Assembly: GCF_900475315.1 (NCBI RefSeq)
Contig: NZ_LS483369.1
Span: 1,426,001-1,490,000, forward strand
Length of the DNA: 64,000 nt
Source: Neisseria cinerea
GTDB lineage: Bacteria; Pseudomonadota; Gammaproteobacteria; Burkholderiales; Neisseriaceae
Direction of reading: 5' to 3'
The position numbers were made by a program, and so were the translations under genes. This document shows positions 28,369 through 38,965 of the stretch, one piece after another. The first letter of the stretch is position 1, and each line of letters begins with the position of its first letter. Below the pieces are notes generated by a model. The model was not told the origin of the DNA and ran no database searches. It saw nothing but the letters and a program-made list of their open reading frames with translations.

Positions 28369-28692
28369 TTACAATTCGGCAATCTTTACCGCTTCGCCCG
28401 AAGCCGCGCTCAGGGCTTCGTTTAAAACGTCATAAAAATCGCGTCCGTCTCGCGTTGCCAGCCATTTGCCGTTTTGCTCGGCGAAATGGTAGCCGCCGCT
28501 TTTTGCGGCAATCCACAATTCCTGATTGGGCGTGTGGCGGTTGACGATGATTTGCGTGCCGTCTCCGGCTTCGATGGTCAGGACGTTTCCGGCAAACTGG
28601 CAGTCGAAATCCCAGCCGTTTTCGTCGATTTGGTCTTCGATGTGTTCGAACAATTCTTCGCTCATGCGGATGAATTCGCTTTCGGTCATCAT
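28369..28692 (-). CDS. cyaY: Frataxin-like iron protein CyaY
   Basis: 107 residues (106 from the second ATG). Acidic first helix [20 protein letters not shown], then the beta-sheet core [21 protein letters not shown] and the frataxin signature [14 protein letters not shown]. Regulates iron supply for Fe-S cluster assembly. It is divergent from the LptM-type lipoprotein and lysA, as in the enterobacterial cyaY-lptM-dap neighbourhood. Confidence 0.93.
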   Translation of the reverse strand: MMTESEFIRMSEELFEHIEDQIDENGWDFDCQFAGNVLTIEAGDGTQIIVNRHTPNQELWIAAKSGGYHFAEQNGKWLATRDGRDFYDVLNEALSAASGEAVKIAEL

Positions 28693-28762
28693 GGCTTTTT
28701 GCGTGTTTTTTGTTTAAGATACCGAATCTTGCCACATTCGCGCTTATGAAGGAAGTTTACCG

Positions 28763-28933
28763 ATGAAATACGGCGTATTTTTTGCAGCGGCAACCGCCCT
28801 CCTGCTCTCGGCCTGCGGTTACAAAGGCGACCTCTACCTGCCCAAAGAAGGCGACAAGGCGCGTTTCGGCGTAATCCAAACCGGTTTGCAACTTCAAAGC
28901 AAACCGCAATCCACTTCACAAACCCAAAAATGA
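28763..28933 (+). CDS. lptM: LptM/YifL-type small lipoprotein
   Basis: A 56-residue lipoprotein (MKYGVFFAAATALLLSACGY…). The lipobox LLSAC leads into C-G-Y-K-G-D-L-Y-L-P, the family motif CGxKGxLYLP. In E. coli LptM is lipidated and stabilises the LPS translocon LptD/E. GGAAG precedes the ATG, and lysA starts 10 bp after the stop, so the two probably form an operon. Confidence 0.85.
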   Translation: MKYGVFFAAATALLLSACGYKGDLYLPKEGDKARFGVIQTGLQLQSKPQSTSQTQK

Positions 28934-28943
28934 AAACGAAAAC

Positions 28944-30164
28944 ATGACCCTATTTTGCGAACAAGTCCCCTACCCCCGCCTTGCCGAAGAATTCGGCACG
29001 CCGCTTTATGTGTACAGCCAATCCGCGCTGATCGAAGCATTTGAACACTACCAAACTGCCTTTGCCGAGCTCTCCCCGCTCGTCTGCTATGCAGTTAAAG
29101 CCAATGGCAACCTAAGCATCATCAAGCACTTTGCTTCTTTGGGGAGCGGTTTTGACATTGTGTCCGGCGGCGAATTAGCACGCGTTTTGGCGGCAGGCGG
29201 CGATGCGGCGAAAACGATTTTTTCCGGTGTGGGTAAGAGTGAAGCAGAAATTGAGTTCGCGCTGAATGCGGGTGTGAAATGCTTCAATATGGAAAGCATT
29301 CCCGAAATCGACCGTATTCAAAAAGTTGCCGCGCGGTTGGGTAAAACCGCGCCCGTCTCCCTGCGCGTCAACCCCGATGTCGATGCCAAAACCCATCCCT
29401 ACATCTCCACAGGACTGAAAGCCAACAAATTCGGCATCGCCTACGCCGACGCGCTCGAAGCCTACCGCCATGCCGCACAACAGCCCAATTTGAAAATCAT
29501 CGGCATCGACTGCCACATCGGTTCGCAACTGACCGACTTAAGCCCGCTGGTCGAAGCCTGCGAACGCATTTTGATTTTAGTTGACGCTCTTGCCGCCGAA
29601 GGCATTGTTTTGGAACATTTGGACTTAGGCGGCGGCGTCGGCATTGTTTACCAAGACGAAAATGTGCCTGATTTGGGCGCGTATGCCCAAGCAGTTCAAA
29701 AACTGATCGGCACACGCCGTCTGAAACTCATTCTTGAGCCAGGCCGCAGTTTGGTCGGCAACGCAGGTTCGCTGCTGACACGCGTCGAATTCGTCAAATA
29801 CGGCGAAGAGAAAAACTTTGTGATGGTCGATGCAGCGATGAACGATTTAATGCGCCCCGCCCTATATGATGCCTATCATCACATCGAGGCGGTCGAAACC
29901 AAAGACATTGAGCCTCTGACGGCCAACATCGTCGGCCCGATTTGTGAAACCGGCGACTTCCTCGGCAAAGACCGCACCATCGCCTGCGAAGAAGGTGATT
30001 TGCTGCTTATCCGCAGCGCGGGCGCATACGGTGCCAGCATGGCGAGCAATTACAACGCGCGCAACCGTGCGGCGGAAGTGTTGGTTGACGGCGGCGGATA
30101 CAAGCTCATCCGCCGGCGCGAAACCTTGGAACAACAAATGGCAAACGAACTCGCCTACCTGTAA
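28944..30164 (+). CDS. lysA: Diaminopimelate decarboxylase
   Basis: PLP enzyme of fold type III that makes lysine from meso-diaminopimelate. Its 406 residues include YAVKANGNLSIIKHFASLG with the PLP-binding Lys, GSGFDIVSGGELARVLAAG, HIGSQL, the phosphate loop LGGGVGI, EPGRSLVG, the catalytic CETGDFLGKD and YNARNRAAEVLVDG. Directly downstream of the small LptM-type lipoprotein, followed by a terminator. Confidence 0.97.
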   Translation: MTLFCEQVPYPRLAEEFGTPLYVYSQSALIEAFEHYQTAFAELSPLVCYAVKANGNLSIIKHFASLGSGFDIVSGGELARVLAAGGDAAKTIFSGVGKSEAEIEFALNAGVKCFNMESIPEIDRIQKVAARLGKTAPVSLRVNPDVDAKTHPYISTGLKANKFGIAYADALEAYRHAAQQPNLKIIGIDCHIGSQLTDLSPLVEACERILILVDALAAEGIVLEHLDLGGGVGIVYQDENVPDLGAYAQAVQKLIGTRRLKLILEPGRSLVGNAGSLLTRVEFVKYGEEKNFVMVDAAMNDLMRPALYDAYHHIEAVETKDIEPLTANIVGPICETGDFLGKDRTIACEEGDLLLIRSAGAYGASMASNYNARNRAAEVLVDGGGYKLIRRRETLEQQMANELAYL

Positions 30165-30176
30165 GCCGAACATCAA

Positions 30177-30209
30177 AATGCCGTCTGAAACAGTTCAGAC
30201 GGCATTTTT
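30177..30209. terminator. Inverted uptake-sequence hairpin after lysA
   Basis: ATGCCGTCTGAAAC…GTTCAGACGGCAT with a T run; terminates lysA and possibly the convergent transporter operon. Confidence 0.78.
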
Positions 30210-30223
30210 AACGCTCTAAAGGC

Positions 30224-30316
30224 TTACTCGTTCGGCAACCTTAACAGGGAAAGCAGCAGCCCTCCCCAGATTATCACGATTGAGACAATCATCATCACAA
30301 TGGCGGAAGTACTCAT
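30224..30316 (-). CDS. MetS-type small subunit of an NSS transporter
   Basis: A 30-residue single-helix protein, [20 protein letters not shown] then [10 protein letters not shown]. Its ATG overlaps the TGA of the transporter gene (ATGA), the usual arrangement of the MetP/MetS pair in which the small subunit is required for methionine/alanine uptake. Identification rests on size, the hydrophobic helix with an I-W-G-G-L core, and this coupling. Confidence 0.75.
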   Translation of the reverse strand: MSTSAIVMMIVSIVIIWGGLLLSLLRLPNE

Positions 30317-31848
30317 TTTTCTTCTCCTTGTTCGTGTTCGTGTTCGTCTTTGACATTAAAATCCTGACCGTGTTTCCAAGGCAGCAGCGAAAGCAGCAAC
30401 CCGAACACGACCAATGCCGCCGACATTCCCCATCCGAAAATACTGAGGAAACCATCCGGATAACCTTCGTAATTTTTCTCCATCAGGCCGCTGGTATCTT
30501 TAAACAGCATATAGCCGAGCATGGCGACGGTAAAGAACACACAAACCGTCCACAACGCACCGATGCGTATGGAAGACAACGCGTTAAGATGCTTGCGCAA
30601 CTCCGGCAGCCTGCGGAATACGATAATCGCCAAAACATACAAGAAACCGGATGCCACAATGCCGTAAGTATTGACGAACTTGTCCAAAACGTCCAAAACA
30701 GGCAGACCGGTGGTCGTACCGAACAACAATGTAGAAACAATGCCCATGGGAATACAGACGAGCAATGTAGCGTTGACGCGACCGATATTCAACTTGTCCT
30801 GAATGGCGGCCACAATCACTTCGACGATGGAAATCATCGAGGTAATGCCTGCAAACACCAGCGAACCGAAAAACAATACGCCGATAAGTGCACCCATGGG
30901 AGCCTGATTGATGATGGTCGGAAAAGCGATAAACGCCAAACCGATACCGCTGGAGGCGACCTCATTAACCGCCTGCCCGTTTGCCTGCGCCATAAAGCCC
31001 AGTGCGGCAAACACGCCGATACCCGCGAGCAACTCAAAACTGCTGTTGGCAAACCCGACCACCAAGCCCGTGCCGCCCAAATCCGTTTTCTTCTTCAAGT
31101 AAGAAGAATAAGTAACCATAATGCCGAAACAGATGGAAAGAGAGAAGAAAATCTGACCATAAGCAGCCACCCAGACCTTAGGATCGGCAAGCTTGGACCA
31201 GTCCGGCGTAAACAATGCGTCCAGCCCCTTTGCCGCACCCGGCAGGGTCAGTGAAATGCCGACCATAATCAAGAACATGATTACAAGCAACGGCATAAAG
31301 AAAGACGATGCGCCTGCCACGCCTTTTTGCACGCCCAAAGCCATAATGACCGATGTGAAAACCCATACGCCGACTAACGGCCCGACAACTTTACCGACAA
31401 AATCCAATCCCAAAGCCTCAGGCCCGGCCATATTCAGGAAGTCTTTAAAGAAGAAGTCTTGCGGATTGACACCCCATGCCGCATTGAACGAATAATAAAC
31501 ATAACTTGCCGACCAACCGATAATCACTGCGTAATAGATGCAGATGACGATATTGGTCATCACATTCCACCAGCCTACCGGTTCAAACCAGCGTCCGAGG
31601 CGGCGGAAAGCCAACGGCGGGGAACCCCGATAACGGTGCCCGATGGCATAATCAAGCAGCAGCAGCGGAATACCGGCTGTCAGAAGGGCGACCAAGTACG
31701 GCAGCATGAATGCGCCGCCGCCATTATCAAATGCAATATAGGGAAACCGCCAGATATTGCCCAAACCCACGGCAGAACCGATGGCGGCAAACATAAACGC
31801 CCGACGGTTGTTAAACGTGGCGCGTTCGTTCGTTTTGGAATCAGACAC
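30313..31848 (-). CDS. Sodium-dependent NSS/SNF family amino-acid transporter
   Basis: 511-residue inner-membrane symporter with 11-12 helices. The LeuT-type first helix is [20 protein letters not shown], including the conserved [10 protein letters not shown] sodium/substrate site. [20 protein letters not shown] follows, then the C-terminal [14 protein letters not shown] acidic tail. Bacterial relatives with a small partner import methionine/alanine, and a partner ORF overlaps the 3' end here. Substrate inferred from that pairing. Confidence 0.88.
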   Translation of the reverse strand: MSDSKTNERATFNNRRAFMFAAIGSAVGLGNIWRFPYIAFDNGGGAFMLPYLVALLTAGIPLLLLDYAIGHRYRGSPPLAFRRLGRWFEPVGWWNVMTNIVICIYYAVIIGWSASYVYYSFNAAWGVNPQDFFFKDFLNMAGPEALGLDFVGKVVGPLVGVWVFTSVIMALGVQKGVAGASSFFMPLLVIMFLIMVGISLTLPGAAKGLDALFTPDWSKLADPKVWVAAYGQIFFSLSICFGIMVTYSSYLKKKTDLGGTGLVVGFANSSFELLAGIGVFAALGFMAQANGQAVNEVASSGIGLAFIAFPTIINQAPMGALIGVLFFGSLVFAGITSMISIVEVIVAAIQDKLNIGRVNATLLVCIPMGIVSTLLFGTTTGLPVLDVLDKFVNTYGIVASGFLYVLAIIVFRRLPELRKHLNALSSIRIGALWTVCVFFTVAMLGYMLFKDTSGLMEKNYEGYPDGFLSIFGWGMSAALVVFGLLLSLLPWKHGQDFNVKDEHEHEQGEEK

Positions 31849-32160
31849 GTTGATACCTCTTAATTACCTAATAAAAAACAAGCCATTAACGGCTACTCGA
31901 TATAGAAAACAGCGTCTGACAGGATAATGTCGTCTGAAAAAACAATCTGGCTTTTGACTGATTGTTTACAATCTATGCGCTTATCGTAAAAAAATTTAAC
32001 GCCGATGGCAAGCAATGATGACTTGAAAATGAAAAAATTTTCTATTTACCCGTAAAAATCCCCTTTTTATGCCTACCGGCACCCGCCCATTATTCAGATA
32101 AAAAAACCGCACGGTATAAGCCGTGCGGTTTTTTTATCTGAAAGCTTCAGACGGCATTTC
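31849..32160. other. Gap between the NSS transporter and groEL
   Basis: No gene. It contains a variant uptake sequence (GTCGTCTGAA, 31929), a GATTGT-TT-ACAATC inverted repeat (31960-31973) upstream of the transporter, and the groEL terminator at the right. Confidence 0.5.
32101..32136 (-). terminator. groESL terminator
   Basis: AAAAAACCGCACGG pairs with CCGTGCGGTTTTTT around TATAAG: a strong 14-bp stem flanked by A and T runs. Confidence 0.88.
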
Positions 32161-33795
<1,635 letters not shown>

Positions 33796-33830
33796 TTAAA
33801 TTCTCCAAATCAATATTAAAAATCTGTTCG

Positions 33831-33867
33831 ATGCCGTCTGAAAACTTCATGTTTGATTCAGACGGCC
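33831..33867 (-). terminator. Uptake-sequence hairpin between groES and groEL
   Basis: ATGCCGTCTGAA faces TTCAGACGGCCT in the 98-bp intercistronic gap. As a weak hairpin inside the operon it may adjust the groES:groEL ratio or mRNA processing. Confidence 0.5.
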
Positions 33868-33893
33868 TTCGGTTCTGAAACCTAATTCAACAA

Positions 33894-34181
33894 TTATTCA
33901 ACGATACCAAAGATGTCTTCTTCACGCATTACCAACAGCTCTTCGCCGTCGGCTTTTACGGTTTGGCCGCTGTATTTGCCGAAAATGATTTTGTCGCCGA
34001 CTTTGACATCCAGCGGACGGCGCGCGCCGTCTTTACCGATTTTGCCCGCACCCACGGCGATTACTTCGCCCATGTCGGGTTTTTCAGCGGCTGCGCCCGG
34101 CAAGACGATGCCCGATGCGGTTTTCTCTTCAGCTTCCAAGCGTTTGACGACGACGCGGTCGTGTAAAGGGCGGATGGTCAT
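33894..34181 (-). CDS. groES: Co-chaperonin GroES
   Basis: 95 residues: [20 protein letters not shown], with the mobile loop [15 protein letters not shown] and the roof/base motif [20 protein letters not shown]. Heptameric lid for GroEL. First gene of the operon, behind a heat-shock-type promoter. Confidence 0.98.
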   Translation of the reverse strand: MTIRPLHDRVVVKRLEAEEKTASGIVLPGAAAEKPDMGEVIAVGAGKIGKDGARRPLDVKVGDKIIFGKYSGQTVKADGEELLVMREEDIFGIVE

Positions 34182-34290
34182 GTTTATACTCCGATAAAAT
34201 TATTTAAAAACAATTTCCTGCCTAAAAAACTCAGACAGATTAAGGATGAAAACCGGACAGCCGTCAGGCGGCTGCCTGTATAAGTCGGTA

Positions 34291-34319
34291 AAATTAGGGT
34301 TTGTTCGAACAAATTCAAG
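34291..34319 (-). promoter_or_regulatory. Candidate sigma-32 promoter of groESL
   Basis: On the groES strand CTTGAAT (34319-34313) is followed after 13 bp by CCCTAATTT (34299-34291), close to the heat-shock consensus CTTGAAA-N13-CCCCATnT. The spacer contains the perfect palindrome TTTGTTCGAACAAA (34300-34313). Confidence 0.5.
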
Positions 34320-34445
34320 TGATGCGGTACAAAATTATTCCTGCCGTTTTTCATGTCGTCGAACAAACCTGTCAACAAAAAACAACACTTTCCAAATAAA
34401 AACAATACGCAACTTTACAGAATAACTACATCTCGATAATATTAA

Positions 34446-34463
34446 TGAGAATAATTATTGACT
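34446..34463 (+). promoter_or_regulatory. Fur box overlapping the fetA -35 region
   Basis: TGAGAATAATTATTG (34446-34460) matches 11-12 of the 14 defined bases of the 7-1-7 Fur consensus TGATAAT-n-ATTATCA. It overlaps a -35-like TTGACT (34458-34463), as expected for iron-repressed fetA. Confidence 0.6.
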
Positions 34464-34529
34464 GTCTAAAATCTAAACCATTTCTTAGCAGTTTTGTTTT
34501 TATTTTTCTATCTCAACAAGGAAGATTGA

Positions 34530-36695
34530 ATGAATACCCCGTTGTTCCGCCTCAGCCTGCTCTCACTTACCCTGGCGGCAGGTTTTGCCCATGCGGCAGA
34601 AAATAATGCCAAGGCCGTACTGGATACCGTTACCGTAAAAGGCGACCGCCAAGGCAGCAAAATCCGTACCAACATCGTTACGCTTCAACAAAAAGACGAA
34701 AGCACCGCAACCGATATGCGCGAACTCTTAAAAGAAGAGCCGTCCATCGATTTCGGCGGCGGTAACGGCACGTCCCAACACCTGACCTTGCGCGGCATGG
34801 GTCATAATTCTGTCGACGTCAAGGTGGACAACGCCTATTCCGACAGCCAAATCCTTTACCACCAAGGCAGATTTATTGTCGATCCCGCTTTGGTTAAAGT
34901 CGTTTCCGTACAAAAAGGCGCGGGTTCCGCCTCTGCCGGTATCGGCGCAACCAACGGCGCGATTATCGCCAAAACCGTCGATGCCCAAGACCTGCTCAAA
35001 GGCTTGGATAAAAACTGGGGCGTGCGCCTCAGCAGCGGCTATGCCTCTAATGACGGCGTAAACTACGGCGCAAGCGTATTCGGAAAAGAGGGCAACTTCG
35101 ACGGTTTGTTCTCTTACAACCGCAACGATGAAAAAGATTACGAAGCAGGTAAAGGCTACAAAAGTCCCAACGGCGGCAAAACCGTACCTTACAGCGCACT
35201 GGACAAACGCAGCTACCTCGCCAAAATCGGAACAACCTTCGGCGACGGCGACCACCGCATCGTGTTGAGCCACATGAAAGACCAGCACCGGGGCATCCGT
35301 ACTGTGCGTGAAGAGTTTACAATCTTCGAGTCCGACCCTGCAAAAGACAGGCAGAAACCCTCATACCGTGAAACTACCCAATCCAACACCAACTTAGAGT
35401 ACACGGGCAAGAACCTGGGCTTTGTCGAAAAACTGAACGCCAACGCCTATGTGTTGGAAAACGAACGCTATTCCGCCGATGACAGCGGCAGCGGTTACGC
35501 AGGCAATGTAAAAGGTCCTAACCATACCCGAATCGCCACTCATGGTGCGAACTTCAACTTCGACAGCCGCCTTGCCGAACAAACCCTGTTGAAATACGGT
35601 ATTAACTACCGCCATCAGGAAATCAAACCGCAAGCGTTTTTGAACGGCGAATTTGAGATCTCCGGTAAGAAGAAAGATCCGAAAGATCCCAAAAAAGAAA
35701 TAGATAAGACCGATGAAGAAAAAGCGAAAGACAAGAAAGATATGGATCTTGTCCATTCCTACAAACTGTCCAACCCGACCAAAACCGATACTGGCGCGTA
35801 TATCGAAGCCATTCACGAAATTAACGGCTTTACCCTGACCGGCGGGCTGCGTTACGACCGCTTCAAGGTAAAAACCCACGACGGCAAAACCGTTTCAAGC
35901 AGCAGCCTTAACCCGAGTTTCGGTGTGATTTGGCAGCCGCACGAATACTGGAGCTTCAGCGCAAGCCACAACTACGCCAGCCGCAGCCCGCGCCTGTATG
36001 ACGCGCTGCAAACTCACGGTAAACGCGGTATCATCTCGATTGCTGACGGCACAAAAGCCGAACGCGCACGAAATACCGAAATCGGCTTCAACTACAACGA
36101 CGGCACGTTTGCCGCAAACGGCAGCTACTTCTGGCAGACCATCAAAGACGCGCTTGCCAATCCGCAAAACCGCCACGACTCTGTCGCCGTCCGTGAAGCC
36201 GTTAACGCCGGTTACATCAAAAACCACGGTTACGAATTGGGCGCGTCCTACCGCACCGGCAGCTTGACTGCCAAAGTCGGCGTAAGCTACAGCAAACCGC
36301 GCTTTTACGATACGCACAAAGACAAGCTGTTGAGCGCGAACCCTGAATTTGGCGCACAAGTCGGCCGCACTTGGACAGCCTCCCTTGCCTACCGCTTCAA
36401 AAACCCGAATCTGGAAATCGGCTGGCGCGGCCGTTATGTTCAAAAAGCTGAGGGTTCGATATTGGTGGCAGGTCAAAAAGGTCGCGACGGCAAACTGGAA
36501 AACGTTGTACGCCAAGGTTTCGGTGTGAACGACATCTTCGCCAACTGGAAACCGCTGGGCAAAGACACGCTCAATGTCAATCTTTCAGTCAACAACGTGT
36601 TTAACAAGTTCTACTATCCGCACAGCCAACGCTGGACCAATACCCTACCAGGTACCGGACGTGATGTACGCTTGGGTGTGAACTACAAGTTCTAA
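34530..36695 (+). CDS. fetA: Enterobactin/ferric-siderophore receptor FetA (FrpB)
   Basis: TonB-dependent outer-membrane receptor of 721 residues with signal peptide (LSLLSLTLAAGFAHA|AENN). The plug domain starts VLDTVTVKG (TonB-box-like), with LRGMGHNSVDVKVDN and VVSVQKGAGSASAGIGATNG. A 22-strand barrel ends in the aromatic-terminated LGVNYKF. The surface-variable region used for strain typing lies around FEISGKKKDPKDPKKEIDKT (residues 380-410), here Lys/Asp-rich. Iron control comes from the upstream Fur box. The promoter lacks the expected poly-C tract. It leads the fet cluster. Confidence 0.95.
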   Translation: MNTPLFRLSLLSLTLAAGFAHAAENNAKAVLDTVTVKGDRQGSKIRTNIVTLQQKDESTATDMRELLKEEPSIDFGGGNGTSQHLTLRGMGHNSVDVKVDNAYSDSQILYHQGRFIVDPALVKVVSVQKGAGSASAGIGATNGAIIAKTVDAQDLLKGLDKNWGVRLSSGYASNDGVNYGASVFGKEGNFDGLFSYNRNDEKDYEAGKGYKSPNGGKTVPYSALDKRSYLAKIGTTFGDGDHRIVLSHMKDQHRGIRTVREEFTIFESDPAKDRQKPSYRETTQSNTNLEYTGKNLGFVEKLNANAYVLENERYSADDSGSGYAGNVKGPNHTRIATHGANFNFDSRLAEQTLLKYGINYRHQEIKPQAFLNGEFEISGKKKDPKDPKKEIDKTDEEKAKDKKDMDLVHSYKLSNPTKTDTGAYIEAIHEINGFTLTGGLRYDRFKVKTHDGKTVSSSSLNPSFGVIWQPHEYWSFSASHNYASRSPRLYDALQTHGKRGIISIADGTKAERARNTEIGFNYNDGTFAANGSYFWQTIKDALANPQNRHDSVAVREAVNAGYIKNHGYELGASYRTGSLTAKVGVSYSKPRFYDTHKDKLLSANPEFGAQVGRTWTASLAYRFKNPNLEIGWRGRYVQKAEGSILVAGQKGRDGKLENVVRQGFGVNDIFANWKPLGKDTLNVNLSVNNVFNKFYYPHSQRWTNTLPGTGRDVRLGVNYKF

Positions 36696-36829
36696 AACAT
36701 AGTGTAAAATCCGGATGCCGTCTGAAACCCGTTTGGCGTTGAAGGCGGCATTCGGATATTACAGGTCGGATATTGATGCCCGGCCTGTCTTGCCTACATC
36801 CTCGAATCCCACAACAGAGAAATTATCCT

Positions 36830-37789
36830 ATGTCACGTTTAACTGCTTTAGCCGTATGCTGCGCCCTTGCTTTGGGTGCGTGTTCGCCGAAAGATTCCGC
36901 TTCAAACCAAAACGCGCAAACCGCTCCTGCCGCCCAAACCGAAGGTGCGTCCCTGACCGTCAAAACGGCGCGCGGCGATGCGAACGTGCCGCAAAATCCG
37001 GAGCGCATCGCCGTTTACGATTTGGGCGTACTTGATACTTTAAGCAAATTGGGCGTGAAAACCGGTTTGTCCGTCGATCAAAACCGGCTGCCTTATTTGG
37101 ACGAATATTTCAAATCCACGAAACCTGCCGGCACGCTGTTCGAGCCGGATTACGAAGCACTCAACGCTTACAAACCGCAGCTCATCATCATCGGCAGCCG
37201 CGCAGCCAAAGCGTTTGACAAATTGAACGAAATCGCGCCGACCATCGAAATGACCGCCGATACCGCCAACCTCAAAGAAAGTGCCAAAGAGCGTATCGAC
37301 GCGCTGGCGCAAATCTTCGGCAAACAGGCGGAAGCCGACAAGCTGAAGGCGGAAATCGACGCGTCTTTTGAAGCCGCAAAAACTGCCGCGCAAGGCAAAG
37401 GCAAAGGTTTGGTGATTTTAGTCAACGGCGGCAAGATGTCCGCCTTCGGCCCGTCTTCACGACTGGGCGGCTGGCTACACAAAGACATCGGCGTTCCCGC
37501 TGTCGATGAATCAATTAAAGAAGGCAGCCACGGCCAGCCCGTCAGCTTCGAATACTTGAAAGAGAAAAATCCCGACTGGCTGTTTGTCCTTGACCGCGGC
37601 GCGGCCATCGGCGAAGAGGGTCAGGCGGCGAAAGACGTGTTGAATAATCCGCTGGTCGCCGAAACAACCGCATGGAAAAAAGGACAAGTCGTTTACCTCG
37701 TTCCCGAAACTTATTTGGCAGCCGGCGGCGCGCAAGAGCTGCTGAATGCAAGCAAACAGGTTGCCGACGCTTTTAACGCGGCAAAATAA
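36830..37789 (+). CDS. fetB: Periplasmic siderophore-binding lipoprotein FetB
   Basis: 319 residues with lipobox LALGAC, then a cluster C ABC substrate-binding protein. RIAVYDLGVLDTLSKLGVKT, KPQLIIIGSRAAKAFDKLNE and GQPVSFEYLKEKNPDWLFVL are typical of FepB/CeuE-type proteins. It picks up the siderophore passed by FetA and delivers it to the permease. The ATG at 36830 is the one giving a proper lipoprotein signal. A long inverted uptake-sequence hairpin follows it and separates it from the permease genes. Confidence 0.93.
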   Translation: MSRLTALAVCCALALGACSPKDSASNQNAQTAPAAQTEGASLTVKTARGDANVPQNPERIAVYDLGVLDTLSKLGVKTGLSVDQNRLPYLDEYFKSTKPAGTLFEPDYEALNAYKPQLIIIGSRAAKAFDKLNEIAPTIEMTADTANLKESAKERIDALAQIFGKQAEADKLKAEIDASFEAAKTAAQGKGKGLVILVNGGKMSAFGPSSRLGGWLHKDIGVPAVDESIKEGSHGQPVSFEYLKEKNPDWLFVLDRGAAIGEEGQAAKDVLNNPLVAETTAWKKGQVVYLVPETYLAAGGAQELLNASKQVADAFNAAK

Positions 37790-37806
37790 TGAAACGGCGG
37801 CATTCG

Positions 37807-37858
37807 ATGCCGTCTGAAACACGGAGATTCAAACCGCCTCCTGTGTTTCAGACGGCAT
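37807..37858 (+). terminator. Strong inverted repeat between fetB and fetC
   Basis: ATGCCGTCTGAAACAC pairs perfectly with GTGTTTCAGACGGCAT: a 16-bp stem inside the transport cluster. It could end most fetAB transcripts and lower permease expression. Confidence 0.7.
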
Positions 37859-37996
37859 TTGCCCGATTTCCGGCGACTGCATCATCCAGTACCCCGCCTT
37901 GTAAAAACAGGGTCGGAAGCGGATTCCCGCAGCCTTATTCAGATTTCCTACAGGCGTAAAAAGCCGACAATAACGCCTTTCCACCCTTCTCTTTTT

Positions 37997-38965
37997 ATGA
38001 CTGCCAGACCCTTATCGCTAAACTTAACCAACCTCCTGCTTTTGGCGGCATTATTTATCGTCAGCCTGTCGGTAGGCGTTGCCGATTTCCGCTGGTCGGA
38101 TGTGTTTTCCCTGTCCGACAGTACCGAATTGATACTGGTCAGCCGCCTGCCCCGCACATTCGCCATCGTGCTGACCGGTGCATCGATGGCGGTAGCGGGG
38201 ATGATTATGCAGATTTTGATGCACAACCGTTTTGTCGAACCTTCTATGGCGGGCGCGAGCCAAAGTGCGGCCTTAGGCCTGTTGGCGGTAACATTGCTGT
38301 TTCCGACGGCCGCCCTGATGGTCAAAATGTCGGTTGCCGCCGTTGCTGCGTTAATCGGGATGTTGGTGTTTATGATGCTTATCCGCCGTCTGCCGCCGAC
38401 GGCGCAATTAATGGTGCCGCTGGTGGGGATTATTTTCGGCGGCGTCATTGAGGCGGCGGCAACATTTGTGGCATACAAGTTCGAGATGCTGCAAATGCTC
38501 GGCGTATGGCAGCAGGGCGACTTTTCAAGCGTACTGCTGGGACGTTACGAGCTGCTTTGGATTACGGGTGGATTGGCATTATTTGCCTACCTGATTGCAG
38601 ACCGGCTGACCATACTGGGGCTGGGTGAGGCAGTAAGCGTCAATCTGGGTCTGAACCGGACGGCAGTCTTGTGGTCAGGTTTGATTATTGTGGCACTGAT
38701 TACATCGCTGGTTATCGTTACGGTCGGCAATATCCCGTTTATCGGGCTGGTCGTACCGAACATCATCAGCCGGCTGATAGGCGACAGGTTGCGCCAAAGC
38801 CTGCCGGCGGTGGCTTTGTTGGGCGCGTCTTTGGTTTTATTGTGCGACATTATCGGACGCGTGATTGTGTTTCCGTTTGAAATTCCGGTATCGACCGTCT
38901 TCGGCGTATTGGGTACGGTGTTGTTTTTATGGCTTTTGTTAAGGAAACCTGCCCATGCCGTCTGA
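37997..38965 (+). CDS. fetC: Siderophore ABC transporter permease FetC
   Basis: 322-residue FecCD-family permease with about nine or ten helices: MTARPLSLNLTNLLLLAALF, then VSRLPRTFAIVLTGASMAVA, GMIMQILMHNRFVEPSMAGA, and PLVGIIFGGVIEAAATFVAY. GNIPFIGLVVPNIISRL is the coupling-helix motif that contacts the ATPase. No good ribosome site is visible before the ATG at 37997. Overlaps fetD by 11 bp. Confidence 0.92.
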   Translation: MTARPLSLNLTNLLLLAALFIVSLSVGVADFRWSDVFSLSDSTELILVSRLPRTFAIVLTGASMAVAGMIMQILMHNRFVEPSMAGASQSAALGLLAVTLLFPTAALMVKMSVAAVAALIGMLVFMMLIRRLPPTAQLMVPLVGIIFGGVIEAAATFVAYKFEMLQMLGVWQQGDFSSVLLGRYELLWITGGLALFAYLIADRLTILGLGEAVSVNLGLNRTAVLWSGLIIVALITSLVIVTVGNIPFIGLVVPNIISRLIGDRLRQSLPAVALLGASLVLLCDIIGRVIVFPFEIPVSTVFGVLGTVLFLWLLLRKPAHAV

